A stretch of DNA of 50,312 nucleotides from JAGQUL01 sp038212015 (GTDB lineage Bacteria; Actinomycetota; Thermoleophilia; Gaiellales; SKUG01): assembly GCA_038212015.1 (NCBI GenBank), contig JBBQUY010000017.1, forward strand, positions 1-50,312. The letters run 5' to 3'. Position numbers and translations under genes: made by a program. This document shows, piece by piece, positions 8,270-16,878 of the stretch (within the stretch, counting starts at the first letter, position 1; each line of letters starts with the position of its first letter). Below the pieces are notes generated by a model. It was not told the DNA's origin. It worked only from the letters and a program-made list of their open reading frames with translations, and did not search any database.

Positions 8270-9234
8270 AGGTCGGCATCCTCGGAACCCGCCATGTCCA
8301 TGCCGACGGCCTCGCCGAGTGCGTCGCGAACTGCGGCGGCACGCTCGTCGGCGCCACCGAGCGCGACGCCGACGCGCGCGCGGCCTGGACGCGTACGGAG
8401 CTCGTCGATCGTGACGAGCTGCTGGAGCGCGCGGACGCGATCATCGTGGCCGGCACCAATCGCGAACGGGTCGACGATGTCGTCGCCGCGACGAGCGCCG
8501 GTCTGCCGACGCTTGCGGAAAAGCCCGTCGCGGCCGATGCCGACGAGCTCGCGCGGCTGCTCGACGAGGCCGATCCGGCACTCGTGATGGTCGCGCTTCC
8601 GGTTCGTTTCGCCGCATCGCTGCGACGCGCTCGCACCGCGATCGCCGCAGGCGCGATCGGCACTCCGCTCGCGGCACGCGGCACCAACCATGGTCAGTTC
8701 CCTGGCGGCTGGTTCGGACGCCGCGCGGATGCCGGCGGCGGCGCACTGCAGGATCATGTCGTGCACCTGTCCGATGCGCTCTGCTGGCTGCTCGACGATC
8801 GCATCACACGCGCGTACGCGCGCGCGAGCCAGGTGATGCACCCCGACAACGACGTCGAGGATTGCGGCGTGGTCACGCTCGACTTCGAATCAGGGTTCTT
8901 CGCGAGCATCGACTCGTCCTGGTCCCGCCCGGCGTCGTTCCCGACCTGGGGCGACGTCTGGCTCGAACTCGTCGGCACCGCGGGCCGCATCCGCATCGAC
9001 CCGATGGCGACCCACCTCGACCTGTACAGCGATTCGGCCGCGAAGCTGCAGCACGTGGGCTACTCCGACGACGACATGACGGCCGCGATGGTGCGTGCAT
9101 TCCTCGAGTTCGCGCGCGAACGTCCGACGACGTCGCCCGTATCCTTCGCGGAGGGCGTCCATGCGAGCGACGTCGTGCTCGCCGCATACGCTTCCGTCGA
9201 CAGCGGCCGACCAGAACCCGTCACCACGCGCTGA
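8266..9234 (+). CDS. Gfo/Idh/MocA family oxidoreductase (second, divergent copy)
   Basis: A second NAD(P)-binding oxidoreductase of 322 residues, starting in the ATGA overlap with the preceding gene. It has a shortened nucleotide motif (GILGTRHVHADGLAE), the LPTLAEKPVAADADEL signature, and GGGALQDHVVHLSDALCWLL in the substrate domain. It differs greatly from its neighbour, so the pair is not a recent duplication; a two-step oxidation and reduction or a heteromer is plausible. The GxGxxG nucleotide loop is atypical (GILGTRH), which could mean altered cofactor binding. Confidence 0.8.
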   Translation: MKVGILGTRHVHADGLAECVANCGGTLVGATERDADARAAWTRTELVDRDELLERADAIIVAGTNRERVDDVVAATSAGLPTLAEKPVAADADELARLLDEADPALVMVALPVRFAASLRRARTAIAAGAIGTPLAARGTNHGQFPGGWFGRRADAGGGALQDHVVHLSDALCWLLDDRITRAYARASQVMHPDNDVEDCGVVTLDFESGFFASIDSSWSRPASFPTWGDVWLELVGTAGRIRIDPMATHLDLYSDSAAKLQHVGYSDDDMTAAMVRAFLEFARERPTTSPVSFAEGVHASDVVLAAYASVDSGRPEPVTTR

Positions 9235-9264
9235 CGCATCCCGACCAGAACACCGGAGCACCGC

Positions 9265-10494
9265 ATGACCACCACCCCTACCGTCACCCTCCCGGACCTC
9301 GACATCGACACCATTCTCGCTCGACTGGCGAAGCTCACCGTCGAGCACGCCGCGAACGTGCAGCCGGGCCAGACGGTGATCGTCGGCTCCGAGCTCGGCA
9401 AGGAAACGCTCACCCGAGCGGTCGTCGCGGCCGCGTATCGCGCCGGTGCCGGTTTCGTCGAGGTCAACTACGACGACCCGCACGTGTGGCATGCGCGGGT
9501 CGCGAACGCCGATCCGGACACGCTCGAGCAGTTCCCCGACTGGTACGGGAAGCGCCTGCTCGCGATCGGGGAGGCGAAGGCCGCGCGCATCGCATTCAGC
9601 GGCGCGACCGAGCCGCACATCATGGACGACCTCGATCCCGCGCTCGTGGGCCGCGAGCAGCACGCCGCACGCACGGAAGCGATGCAGCTCGTCAACGACC
9701 GCTCCAACAACTGGACGATCGCGCCGTGCCCGACGCCGGGCTGGGCGAAGCTCGTGCATCCGGACCTCGATCCCGACGAGGCACTGCTGCGACTCTGGCG
9801 CGAGATCGCGTACGTGTGCCGGCTCGACGCCGATGATCCGGTCGCCGCCTGGGGCGAGCGCATGGAGCAGCTCGGCGCGGCAGCCGGCGCCCTCAACGCG
9901 GCGCGATTCGACGCGATCCGGCTGTCGGGGCCCGGCACCGACCTCACGGTCGGACTGCTGCCGAACTCGACGTGGATCCACGCCGACGGCGAGACGGCAT
10001 GGGGATCGCGACACATGCCGAACCTGCCGAGCGAGGAGGTGTTCGTCACGCCGGATCCGCTCCGAGCCGACGGCGTCGTGCGTTCGACCAAGCCGCTCTT
10101 CACCAACGGTGCGCTCATCGAGGGCCTCGAGGTCGAGTTCCGGGACGGTCGCGCGGTGCGCATCGACGCCGATCGCAACGCCGACGTGCTGCGTGCGCAG
10201 GCGGCGAAGGATGATGGCGCATCACGGCTCGGCGAGCTCGCGCTCGTCGACGGCCAGGGTCGCATCGGTGCGACCGACACCGTGTTCTTCGACACGCTGC
10301 TCGACGAGAACGCCGCGAGCCACATCGCGCTCGGGGCGGGCTATGCGATCGCGGCCGGCGACGATGCGGCGCGCGCCAACATGAGCACGATCCACATCGA
10401 TTTCATGATCGGCAGCCCCGAGGTCGACGTGTTCGGCGTCGCGGCCGACGGCACCGAGGTACCCGTGCTCATCGGCGGCAACTGGCAGATCTGA
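9265..10494 (+). CDS. M29 family aminopeptidase (aminopeptidase T-like)
   Basis: Metal-dependent aminopeptidase of 409 residues, normal for family M29. The metal-site segments are all present: NLPSEEVFVTPDP, RLGELALVDG, TLLDENAASHIALGAGY and NMSTIHIDFMIGSPEVDV. These enzymes remove N-terminal residues from peptides in the cytosol. GGAG lies 6 nt before ATG 9265. It follows the two oxidoreductases by 30 bp and may be in the same transcript. It converges on nadE with only 3 bp between stop codons, leaving no room for separate terminators. Confidence 0.85.
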   Translation: MTTTPTVTLPDLDIDTILARLAKLTVEHAANVQPGQTVIVGSELGKETLTRAVVAAAYRAGAGFVEVNYDDPHVWHARVANADPDTLEQFPDWYGKRLLAIGEAKAARIAFSGATEPHIMDDLDPALVGREQHAARTEAMQLVNDRSNNWTIAPCPTPGWAKLVHPDLDPDEALLRLWREIAYVCRLDADDPVAAWGERMEQLGAAAGALNAARFDAIRLSGPGTDLTVGLLPNSTWIHADGETAWGSRHMPNLPSEEVFVTPDPLRADGVVRSTKPLFTNGALIEGLEVEFRDGRAVRIDADRNADVLRAQAAKDDGASRLGELALVDGQGRIGATDTVFFDTLLDENAASHIALGAGYAIAAGDDAARANMSTIHIDFMIGSPEVDVFGVAADGTEVPVLIGGNWQI

Positions 10495-10497
10495 GCG

Positions 10498-12159
10498 TCA
10501 GCCGGAGCCGACGGGCGCCCCGATCCGGCCATCGAAGCGATTCGTGATCGGCATCCGCCGGTCGCGTCCGAACGCCTTGCTCGTCACGCGCACGCCGGGC
10601 GGCGCCTGACGGCGCTTGTACTCGGCTCGATCAAGCATCCCCTGGATGCGTGCGACGAGCTCGGCATCGAATCCCGCCTCGATCGCTTCCTCGACCCCGC
10701 GGTCGTGATCGACGAGCAGCTCGAGCACGGCATCGAGCGTGTCGTAGTCGGGCAGCGAGTCGCTGTCGCGCTGGTCCGGGCGCAGCTCCGCGGTCGGCGG
10801 ACGCTCGATCACGCTCGGTGGAATGACCGGCTCTTCGCCGGCGGCGGCTGCAACCTCGTTGCGCCATCGGGCGAGTCGGAACACGCGGGTCTTGGGCACG
10901 TCCTTGATGGGTGCGTAGCCGCCGTTCATGTCGCCGTACAGCGTCGCGTAGCCGACGGAGTACTCGCTCTTGTTGCCGGTGGCGAGCACGAGGTGTCCGT
11001 GCTTGTTGGAAAGCGCCATCAGCAACGTGCCGCGCACGCGCGCCTGCAGGTTCTCCTCCGTCACGTCTCGGGGCGCGCCAGCGAACGGGCCGGCAAGGGT
11101 CGCTTCGAACGCCTGCACGATCGGCTCGATCGGCAGCTCGAGGATCGACGCGCCGAGCCGCTCGGCCTGCAGGTGCGCATCGCCACGGGTCGCCTCCGCG
11201 GAGAACCGGGACGGCATCGTCACGGCATGCACGCGGTCCGCGCCGAGCGCATCGACCGCAAGCGCCAGTACGAGTGCACTGTCAATGCCGCCTGAGAGGC
11301 CGAGCACGATGCTCGAGAATCCGTTCTTGCGCACATAGTCCGCGAGGCCGAGCGTCAGTCCTGCCCATGCTTCTGCATTCACGTCGGGGTGCGTGACGCC
11401 GTGGGCCGGCGCGAACGAACCGCTACACGCGACGTCCGCGAGCACGAGGTCCTCGGCGAACTGGGCGCCACGAGCGACGATCGTGCCGTCAGGAGCGGCG
11501 ACGAGCGAGTGTCCATCGAAGACCAGCTCGTCCTGCCCTGCCACCTGGTTGACGAGCGCGAACCACACGTTCGATTCGCGAGCGCGGTCGCTCACGACGA
11601 CCTCGCGATCGTGCGCACGACCGATCCGCCACGGCGATGCGGACAGGTTGACGACGACCGTCGCCCCTCGCCCTGCCGCCTGCACGACCGGTCCATGTTC
11701 GACCCATGCGTCCTCGCAGATCGTGATGCCGACCTGCACGGGGTCGCCGGACGCGACGGGCACGTCGACCACGAGCGCCTCATCGTCGGCCGTGAACCAT
11801 CGCTGCTCGTCGAAGACCGCGTAGTTGGGCAGGTGCTGCTTGCGGTACGTCGCGATGATGTCGCCGCCACGTACCACGGCCGCTGCGTTGTACAGCGCGT
11901 CGCCGTCTCGCTCGGGAAATCCGATCACGCACGTGATCGGCAGCTCGGGCGCGATCCGCTCCAGTGCCCGGCGGCAGCGATCCACGAAGTGCGGCTTGAG
12001 CCAGAGGTCCTCGGCCGGATATCCGGAGATCACCTGCTCCGGGAAGACCGCGAGATCGGCGCCCGCATCACGAGCGCGCCGGGCTGCGTCGAGGACGAGG
12101 TCGGCGTTCGCGTCGACCGCACCGACGGTCGGATTGAGCTGGCACAGGGCGATCCGCAT
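10498..12159 (-). CDS. nadE: Glutamine-dependent NAD+ synthetase
   Basis: Two-domain enzyme of 553 residues that makes NAD+ from deamido-NAD+, ATP and glutamine. The N-terminal nitrilase-type glutaminase has its Glu (VFPEQVISGYPAEDLW, Glu41), the Lys region YRKQHLPNY and the nucleophilic Cys in GITICEDAWVEHG. The C-terminal synthetase has the ATP-binding GLSGGIDSALVLALAVDA loop and ATGNKSEYSVGYATLYGD. Length matches the shorter bacterial class rather than the ~680-residue mycobacterial type. TAGTCT 6 nt before ATG 12159 suggests a leaderless transcript. It lies downstream of thpR on the same strand, separated by paired palindromes. Confidence 0.95.
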   Translation of the reverse strand: MRIALCQLNPTVGAVDANADLVLDAARRARDAGADLAVFPEQVISGYPAEDLWLKPHFVDRCRRALERIAPELPITCVIGFPERDGDALYNAAAVVRGGDIIATYRKQHLPNYAVFDEQRWFTADDEALVVDVPVASGDPVQVGITICEDAWVEHGPVVQAAGRGATVVVNLSASPWRIGRAHDREVVVSDRARESNVWFALVNQVAGQDELVFDGHSLVAAPDGTIVARGAQFAEDLVLADVACSGSFAPAHGVTHPDVNAEAWAGLTLGLADYVRKNGFSSIVLGLSGGIDSALVLALAVDALGADRVHAVTMPSRFSAEATRGDAHLQAERLGASILELPIEPIVQAFEATLAGPFAGAPRDVTEENLQARVRGTLLMALSNKHGHLVLATGNKSEYSVGYATLYGDMNGGYAPIKDVPKTRVFRLARWRNEVAAAAGEEPVIPPSVIERPPTAELRPDQRDSDSLPDYDTLDAVLELLVDHDRGVEEAIEAGFDAELVARIQGMLDRAEYKRRQAPPGVRVTSKAFGRDRRMPITNRFDGRIGAPVGSG

Positions 12160-12165
12160 GCCGAG

Positions 12166-12171
12166 AGACTA
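12166..12171 (-). promoter_or_regulatory. -10 box for leaderless nadE transcript
   Basis: TAGTCT on the minus strand ends 6 nt before ATG 12159. It gives nadE its own start site downstream of the palindrome pair at 12197-12307. Confidence 0.45.
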
Positions 12172-12196
12172 TCCCGCGCCGTTCACGCGCCGAAAG

Positions 12197-12307
12197 TTCA
12201 TCGACGAAAGTCGCACGTGGTGTCACCTACGTCGATGAATTCCTGATGCAGCGTGCGCCCGGAGAAATGCATCGACGAAACTGCGACATGGTGCACGCTT
12301 CGTCGAT
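12197..12307. repeat. Pair of palindromes between thpR and nadE
   Basis: Two related palindromic units. In unit 1, TTCATCGACG (12197-12206) and CGTCGATGAA (12230-12239) are perfect 10-bp arms. In unit 2, ATCGACGAA (12271-12279) and TTCGTCGAT (12299-12307) are perfect 9-bp arms. The interiors are similar too: both contain CATCGACGAAA near the left arm and TGGTG near the centre. Centres are about 71 bp apart. They lie upstream of the nadE -10 box, so they could be a double operator, an mRNA structure in a thpR-nadE transcript, or a small mobile repeat. Confidence 0.7.
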
Positions 12308-12323
12308 CAGGTTTCCTTCGCGG

Positions 12324-12935
12324 TCACGCGTGCGGAACCGGTGCTCCGAACGGCACGGCGTGCAACAGCTTGTGCAGGTGACCGGTCGGGCCGGGCAGGG
12401 ATGCGTACAGCCGAAGCTCGGGCGAGACCCACGTGGCGGAGGGTGCGAGCAGACGCAGTTCCTCGATCGCGCGCGACATCGACTGCTGAGTTCGCGTGCG
12501 CAGCAGCGTCACGTGCGGATGCCACGGTCGACGATCCACGTGCGGCGCATACGCCTGCACGGCGTTGACGAACGAGTCGCGCACGGCATCGAGCACGGCG
12601 AGCAGGTCGAGCGAGACCTCCAGGGTGAGCGCGCGGCCGCCACCCAGCAGCGTCGGCTCGCCGAGCGAGCACGCCGTCGGACCGGGAACCGCGAAGGCTG
12701 CGCTGTCGAGCGCGCTGGCAACAGCGGGAACGTACTCCTCCGCCACGTCGCCCAGGAACGACCACGTCACGTGCAGTTCGCCGACCGGAACGGCAGTGGC
12801 TCCGCTCGTGCGACCCGCGAGCGCCTCGCTGATGTCGGCGAGCGCGCTCGCGTGCTCGCGAGGCACGTGCAGTGCAGCGAACAGGCGCAGCTGCACGCCG
12901 CCTCCAGATGCCGTCCTCCGTGTCCCGTCCGCCAT
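12324..12935 (-). CDS. thpR: RNA 2',3'-cyclic phosphodiesterase (2H family)
   Basis: 2H phosphoesterase of 203 residues acting on 2',3'-cyclic phosphate RNA ends; the family was formerly called 2'-5' RNA ligase. Both catalytic His-x-Thr motifs are present: HVTWSFLGDV and WHPHVTLLRTR. The domain opens with LRLFAALHVP, typical of ThpR. I start at ATG 12935; the longer upstream open frame overlaps the divergent SDR gene and is not protein-like. No clear Shine-Dalgarno sequence precedes it. Its physiological RNA substrate is unknown in most bacteria. Confidence 0.85.
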   Translation of the reverse strand: MADGTRRTASGGGVQLRLFAALHVPREHASALADISEALAGRTSGATAVPVGELHVTWSFLGDVAEEYVPAVASALDSAAFAVPGPTACSLGEPTLLGGGRALTLEVSLDLLAVLDAVRDSFVNAVQAYAPHVDRRPWHPHVTLLRTRTQQSMSRAIEELRLLAPSATWVSPELRLYASLPGPTGHLHKLLHAVPFGAPVPHA

Positions 12936-13008
12936 GCCGGCATTACAGCAGGTCTGGTCGATGCCGAAAAGATTCCGCGCTGGAATGTCGCAGATCCGCT
13001 CACGCGGG

Positions 13009-13014
13009 TAGCCT
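13009..13014 (+). promoter_or_regulatory. -10 box for leaderless SDR transcript
   Basis: TAGCCT ends 6 nt before ATG 13021 with no Shine-Dalgarno sequence between, matching the TANNNT leaderless pattern seen at other genes here. Confidence 0.45.
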
Positions 13015-13020
13015 GTCGCC

Positions 13021-13899
13021 ATGACGACTTCCTCGACGCCAGACCACATGGGTACGCCGACGCCGGGCCGCCACGACGGACGCGTCGCCGTGATCACGGG
13101 CGCGAGCCGGGGCATCGGTCGATCCGTCGCGCGTCGCCTTGCCGCCGAGGGCGCTGCGGTGGTGGTCGCCGCCAAGTCCGTCGAACCGCATCCGACGCTG
13201 CCCGGCACGATCGTCGACTGCGTCGAGGCGATTCGCGCTGACGGCGGCACCGCCAGCTGGTTCCAGCTCGACGTGCGCGATGCGGACAGCGTCGAGGCGA
13301 TGATCCAGCACGCCAAGGACGAGCACGGTCGGATCGACTACCTGTTCAACAACGCCGGTGCGATCTTCCTCGCGCCCGTGATCGCCGTGCCGCCGAAGCG
13401 GTTCGACCTCATGTACCAGGTCAACGTCCGCGCAGCGCACGCGACGGCGCACTACGCCCTGCCGCACATGGTCGACCAGAAGTTCGGCCACGTCCTCAAC
13501 TTCTCGCCGCCGCTCCACACCGATCCGTCGCCCGGCATGGCGCCGTACATGGTCACCAAGCTCGGCATGACCCGGATCGCGATGTCGATCGCCGAGGAGC
13601 ACAAGTTCGACAACATCGCGGCCAACACGATCTGGCCGGTCACGATGATCGACACCGCCGCCGTACGCGTGAACGCGATGGGCGACGAGTCGCAGTACCG
13701 CACACCCGAGATCATCGCCGACGCCGTGAGCGAGCTGTTCTCGCGCGATCCGGGCGAGTGCACCGGCAACCAGTTCACCGACGAGGACATCCTGCGCGAG
13801 GCCGGCTGGTCCGACCAGGACCTCGACCGCTACTGGGTGACCGGCCACGCCCCCGAGCACCTCGTCACGATCGTCGGCGAGGGCTCGATGATGCGTTAG
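13021..13899 (+). CDS. Short-chain dehydrogenase/reductase (HSDL2-like)
   Basis: NAD(P)-dependent oxidoreductase of 292 residues in a Rossmann fold. The cofactor loop is TGASRGIGRSVA, followed by NNAG (LFNNAGAIFLAP) and the active-site YMVTK; the catalytic Ser is probably in NFSPPLH. The segment AAKSVEPHPTLPGTI and the late WPVTMIDTAAV resemble the HSDL2-type subgroup rather than FabG-like enzymes. HSDL2 relatives are tied to fatty acid metabolism, but the substrate is not known. The gene converges with the MFS gene, and the two stop codons abut with no spacer. Confidence 0.85.
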   Translation: MTTSSTPDHMGTPTPGRHDGRVAVITGASRGIGRSVARRLAAEGAAVVVAAKSVEPHPTLPGTIVDCVEAIRADGGTASWFQLDVRDADSVEAMIQHAKDEHGRIDYLFNNAGAIFLAPVIAVPPKRFDLMYQVNVRAAHATAHYALPHMVDQKFGHVLNFSPPLHTDPSPGMAPYMVTKLGMTRIAMSIAEEHKFDNIAANTIWPVTMIDTAAVRVNAMGDESQYRTPEIIADAVSELFSRDPGECTGNQFTDEDILREAGWSDQDLDRYWVTGHAPEHLVTIVGEGSMMR

Positions 13900-15180
13900 C
13901 TATCCGCTGACCGCGAGGTCGGAGTCTGTGGCTGCGGCAATCGCGGTCGACGTTCGTGCATGCGCCGCGCATCGGGCGAGCAGGAATGCGTTGAGCACGA
14001 ACATCACGACGACGCCCTCGACCAGCGCTGCCGCGCCGAACATCGCGAGGGCGGTGGCGGCGACAGCGGTCGTCAGCCCCTGGGCACCCTGGAACGTCAT
14101 GAAGTAGAGCGACGTGACACGCCCCATGTGGGTCGACGCGACCCGCTGCTGCTGGATCGTCGACATCGCAATCGACAGCGCGGAATTTGTCAGGCCCACG
14201 AGAACGAACGCGGCGTGAAGGCGGAACGCGCCGGGCGAACCGAGCAGCATGAGGGTGCCGATCACGAACGGTGGGAGCCCGGCGACCAGCAACGCCGCTG
14301 GTGGCACGCGATTGCCGATTCGTGCGACCAGAACCGAACCGACGAGCGAGGATCCGCCCATCACCGCGATGACGGTCGCCCAGGTGGTCGCCGGCATCTG
14401 CAGGTGGTCGGTGATCCATGGAATCACCCCGACGAGCAGGAGTCCGTTTCCAGTACCGTTCGCGAGCTGGGAGTAGAGGGACCAGCGCACATAGGGATCA
14501 CGACGAGCAACGCCCAGGCCGCCGGCGAGGTCGATGGCGACCGACTGGATCGCAGCACGCGCCGTATCCGGCGATTCGGAGTTGAGCTCGCGCGCCGGTC
14601 GCGTGACGTCGTGGGGAAGGCGCATGCCGAGCAGCAGCACGAACGAAACTGCGAAGGTGGCGATGTCGATCGCGACGACCGCCCCGAATCCTCCGATGCC
14701 GTAGATCAACGCGCCCAGCAACGGACCGACGAGGTTCGCGGCCGACATCCCGCCGATCTGGATCGCAGTGCCCTGGGCGCGCACGTCATCGGTGAGCACG
14801 TCCCGTCGCAGTGCCGGACCCGCTGACGAGAAGAGCGAGCCGGCGAGCGTCTGCAGCATCGACAGCACCGGAAGCAGCAGCCAGTGCTCGCCAAGCACCG
14901 CGGCGAGCATCGCGGTGGTGACCACGATCGCCACGAGGTCGCCGGCGAGCATGACTTGGCGACGGTCGAAGGTGTCGGCGATCAGCCCCCCGAATGGGAG
15001 GGCGACGATCATGCCGATCGATCCACCCGTCATGACGAGGCCGAACGTCGCGGCTGATCCCGTGGCCTCCCATGCAACCAGCGGGAGTACGATGAAGGTC
15101 ATGAGCGATCCGGTCACTGACAGTGTCGATGCGGCGACGAGTCGACGGAACGCCGGGATCTGGAGCGAGGCAGGCAGCAC
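13900..15180 (-). CDS. MFS transporter (EntS/MFS_3-like exporter)
   Basis: Membrane transporter of 426 residues with about 12 hydrophobic segments. The N-terminal region has FGGLIADTFDRRQVMLAGDL, the family loop between helices 2 and 3, and FSSAGPALRRDVLTDDVRA, as in EntS-type drug or siderophore exporters. A cytosolic loop (near 200) separates two halves of six helices. Start is GTG 15180; AAGGGAG lies about 15 nt upstream, which is long, so the start is not certain. No siderophore or antibiotic genes are next to it, so the substrate is unassigned. Confidence 0.85.
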   Translation of the reverse strand: MLPASLQIPAFRRLVAASTLSVTGSLMTFIVLPLVAWEATGSAATFGLVMTGGSIGMIVALPFGGLIADTFDRRQVMLAGDLVAIVVTTAMLAAVLGEHWLLLPVLSMLQTLAGSLFSSAGPALRRDVLTDDVRAQGTAIQIGGMSAANLVGPLLGALIYGIGGFGAVVAIDIATFAVSFVLLLGMRLPHDVTRPARELNSESPDTARAAIQSVAIDLAGGLGVARRDPYVRWSLYSQLANGTGNGLLLVGVIPWITDHLQMPATTWATVIAVMGGSSLVGSVLVARIGNRVPPAALLVAGLPPFVIGTLMLLGSPGAFRLHAAFVLVGLTNSALSIAMSTIQQQRVASTHMGRVTSLYFMTFQGAQGLTTAVAATALAMFGAAALVEGVVVMFVLNAFLLARCAAHARTSTAIAAATDSDLAVSG

Positions 15181-15252
15181 GCCAGCATCGTCGCGCTCCC
15201 TTACGCGCGTGTGAAGACCATCCGAGCCATCGTGGCCGTCACCGCCCCCGGG

Positions 15253-16290
15253 TCAGCCGGACTGGGTGTCGATCCCGGCGCGCTCGACGTGCCACGGCTC
15301 ATGCGACATCGGGAAGACGAGACCGTGGCGCGGCGCGAGACGGTGCGCGAGCTTGAGGTCGCCCTTGAGGTCGGCGGCGAGCCCGCGCACGTGGTTGGAA
15401 CAGCCCGGCGGGGCGGCCCAGGTCTTCGCCTTCGTCCAGCCGCCGCGCTGGCGCTTGGCCTTCTTCCAGATGCGCAGCGAGTCCTCGTAGCTGCGCCAGC
15501 CTTCCTCGACACGCAGGGTGCCACCGTGGCGACGCACGTCGCGAATGAGGGCGCCGAGATCGGTCCGGAAGCTCGGCGTATAGCGCTGCGGAATCTTCCA
15601 GACCTGCTTCATGCCGGGCAGTGGATAGGACGGGGTCGTGATGCGACGGATGTATTCGCGCGTCTCGGCGTAGGGCGGAACCCCGCCGTACTGCTGCACG
15701 GCACCCGGGCCGGCGTTGTAGGCCGCCAGTGCGAGTCGATACGAGCCGAGCTGCTTCTCGTACCGCGCCATGTTCTGCGCCGCGGCGCGGAGCGCATCGC
15801 CGGGGATCCACGGATCGACGCCCCAGCTGCGTGCCGTGGCAGGCATGATCTGCGCGATGCCGATCGCGCCGGCGTAGCTGCGGGCGCAGGGCTGCATGCC
15901 GCTTTCGGCGGCCATCTGTCGCACGAAGAGCATCGGTCGCCTGATGCCCGCCCGCTTCGCCTCGCGCAGGGCGATCTTGCGGAAGTCGATCTGCTTCAGG
16001 TTCGGGCGCACGCGCACGCCGGTCGCCTTGTCGGCGAGCACGGCCTGGACCAGGTCGCGGTCTTCCTGTGCGTCACCTGATTCCAGGACGACGATCGTGT
16101 CGAGCTCGAGCTGCGTGCGCAGCTTGAGCTCGACCCACTCCTGAGACGCGGCGTTGCCGCCCGCGACGCCCGGCAGTCCCGCGGCGAGCAGCGCCGCGAA
16201 TCCCATCGCAGCGACGAGCGCGATGCCCGCGCGATGTCCGCTCGGGAAGTCACGAAAATGTGGTCGTCGGGGATGTGGCCAGCGTGACAT
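15253..16290 (-). CDS. Lytic transglycosylase (SLT) fused to VanY-type D,D-carboxypeptidase
   Basis: Envelope protein of 345 residues with two wall-cutting domains. A hydrophobic segment (21-44) serves as signal or anchor. The SLT domain (about 115-220) has FVRQMAAESGMQP (catalytic Glu129), AIGIAQIMPATARSWGV and AAYNAGPGAVQQYGG. The C-terminal M15/VanY domain (about 235-340) has EGWRSYEDSLRIW, SNHVRGLAADL (His300, Asp307) and EPWHVE (His334), the full zinc set. One chain could therefore cut both glycan and stem-peptide bonds. It begins 14 nt after the small membrane protein gene and is probably co-transcribed with it. Confidence 0.85.
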   Translation of the reverse strand: MSRWPHPRRPHFRDFPSGHRAGIALVAAMGFAALLAAGLPGVAGGNAASQEWVELKLRTQLELDTIVVLESGDAQEDRDLVQAVLADKATGVRVRPNLKQIDFRKIALREAKRAGIRRPMLFVRQMAAESGMQPCARSYAGAIGIAQIMPATARSWGVDPWIPGDALRAAAQNMARYEKQLGSYRLALAAYNAGPGAVQQYGGVPPYAETREYIRRITTPSYPLPGMKQVWKIPQRYTPSFRTDLGALIRDVRRHGGTLRVEEGWRSYEDSLRIWKKAKRQRGGWTKAKTWAAPPGCSNHVRGLAADLKGDLKLAHRLAPRHGLVFPMSHEPWHVERAGIDTQSG

Positions 16291-16304
16291 CGCGCGATCC
16301 GGCG

Positions 16305-16781
16305 TCAGACCTGGATGCCGCGCGCGGCGAGCAGCACCTGCACGAGCGGGGGTGCCGCCAGCAGCACCGCGACCGCGGCGGCCAGCAAGATGAAGGCGAT
16401 CTCATAGGCGCTGCGGTGGTATCGCTGCTCGGCCATCGACACGAGCCGATCGCGCAGCAGTTCCTTGGCGATGTCGCGCCGTCGCAGCAGGTCGTAGTCG
16501 ACCGCGGGAAGGTCGCCATGGATGGCAGGTCCGCGACCCGCATTGTCCTCGTGCGTATCAACGGCATACGCGCTGGCAGCCGGGACACGCTCGGTCGGAT
16601 CGAACCGCTCCGGCGGCGACACGAGGCGCGTGGGCATCGGCTCCACGTGCAGCGCCTGCTCCACGACCGTCGCCGCTTCCGCCGGCTCGAACGAGCCGCC
16701 GCCATCGTCGACGAGCGCTTCATTCCACACGGGGACGAGGTTCGACACGGATGACGTTGACTGCGAGCGCGAGGGATCCAT
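16305..16781 (-). CDS. Hypothetical tail-anchored protein
   Basis: A 158-residue protein I do not recognise. The first ~100 residues are polar and acidic, then a basic stretch DYDLLRRRDIAKELLRDR, and one membrane segment near the C-terminus (IAFILLAAAVAVLLAAPPLV) with a very short tail, so the bulk is probably cytosolic. TACCTT ends 6 nt before ATG 16781, suggesting a leaderless mRNA, although GGAG is also close by. It heads a probable two-gene unit with the SLT-VanY protein, so a role in placing or regulating that enzyme is possible but unproven. Confidence 0.6.
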   Translation of the reverse strand: MDPSRSQSTSSVSNLVPVWNEALVDDGGGSFEPAEAATVVEQALHVEPMPTRLVSPPERFDPTERVPAASAYAVDTHEDNAGRGPAIHGDLPAVDYDLLRRRDIAKELLRDRLVSMAEQRYHRSAYEIAFILLAAAVAVLLAAPPLVQVLLAARGIQV

Positions 16782-16787
16782 GGCTCC

Positions 16788-16793
16788 AAGGTA
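16788..16793 (-). promoter_or_regulatory. -10 box for the tail-anchored protein/SLT-VanY unit
   Basis: TACCTT on the minus strand ends 6 nt before ATG 16781. It lies downstream of the intrinsic terminator at 16852-16872, so the two-gene unit seems to have its own promoter. Confidence 0.45.
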
Positions 16794-16851
16794 GGCCGCA
16801 ATTCGACCACGGTCAATCGTCTATCTGACGTGTTTCCGATGTCGAATCGTC

Positions 16852-16872
16852 AAAACGGCCGCGGCGCGGCCG
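16852..16872 (-). terminator. Intrinsic terminator after the PPTase-like gene
   Basis: Read on the minus strand, CGGCCGC-GCC-GCGGCCG forms a 7-bp all-GC stem (16856-16872) with a 3-nt loop and is followed at once by TTTT (16852-16855). It lies 6 bp beyond the stop of the gene ending at 16879, which is the right place for that transcript. Confidence 0.7.
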
Positions 16873-16878
16873 CTTTGG

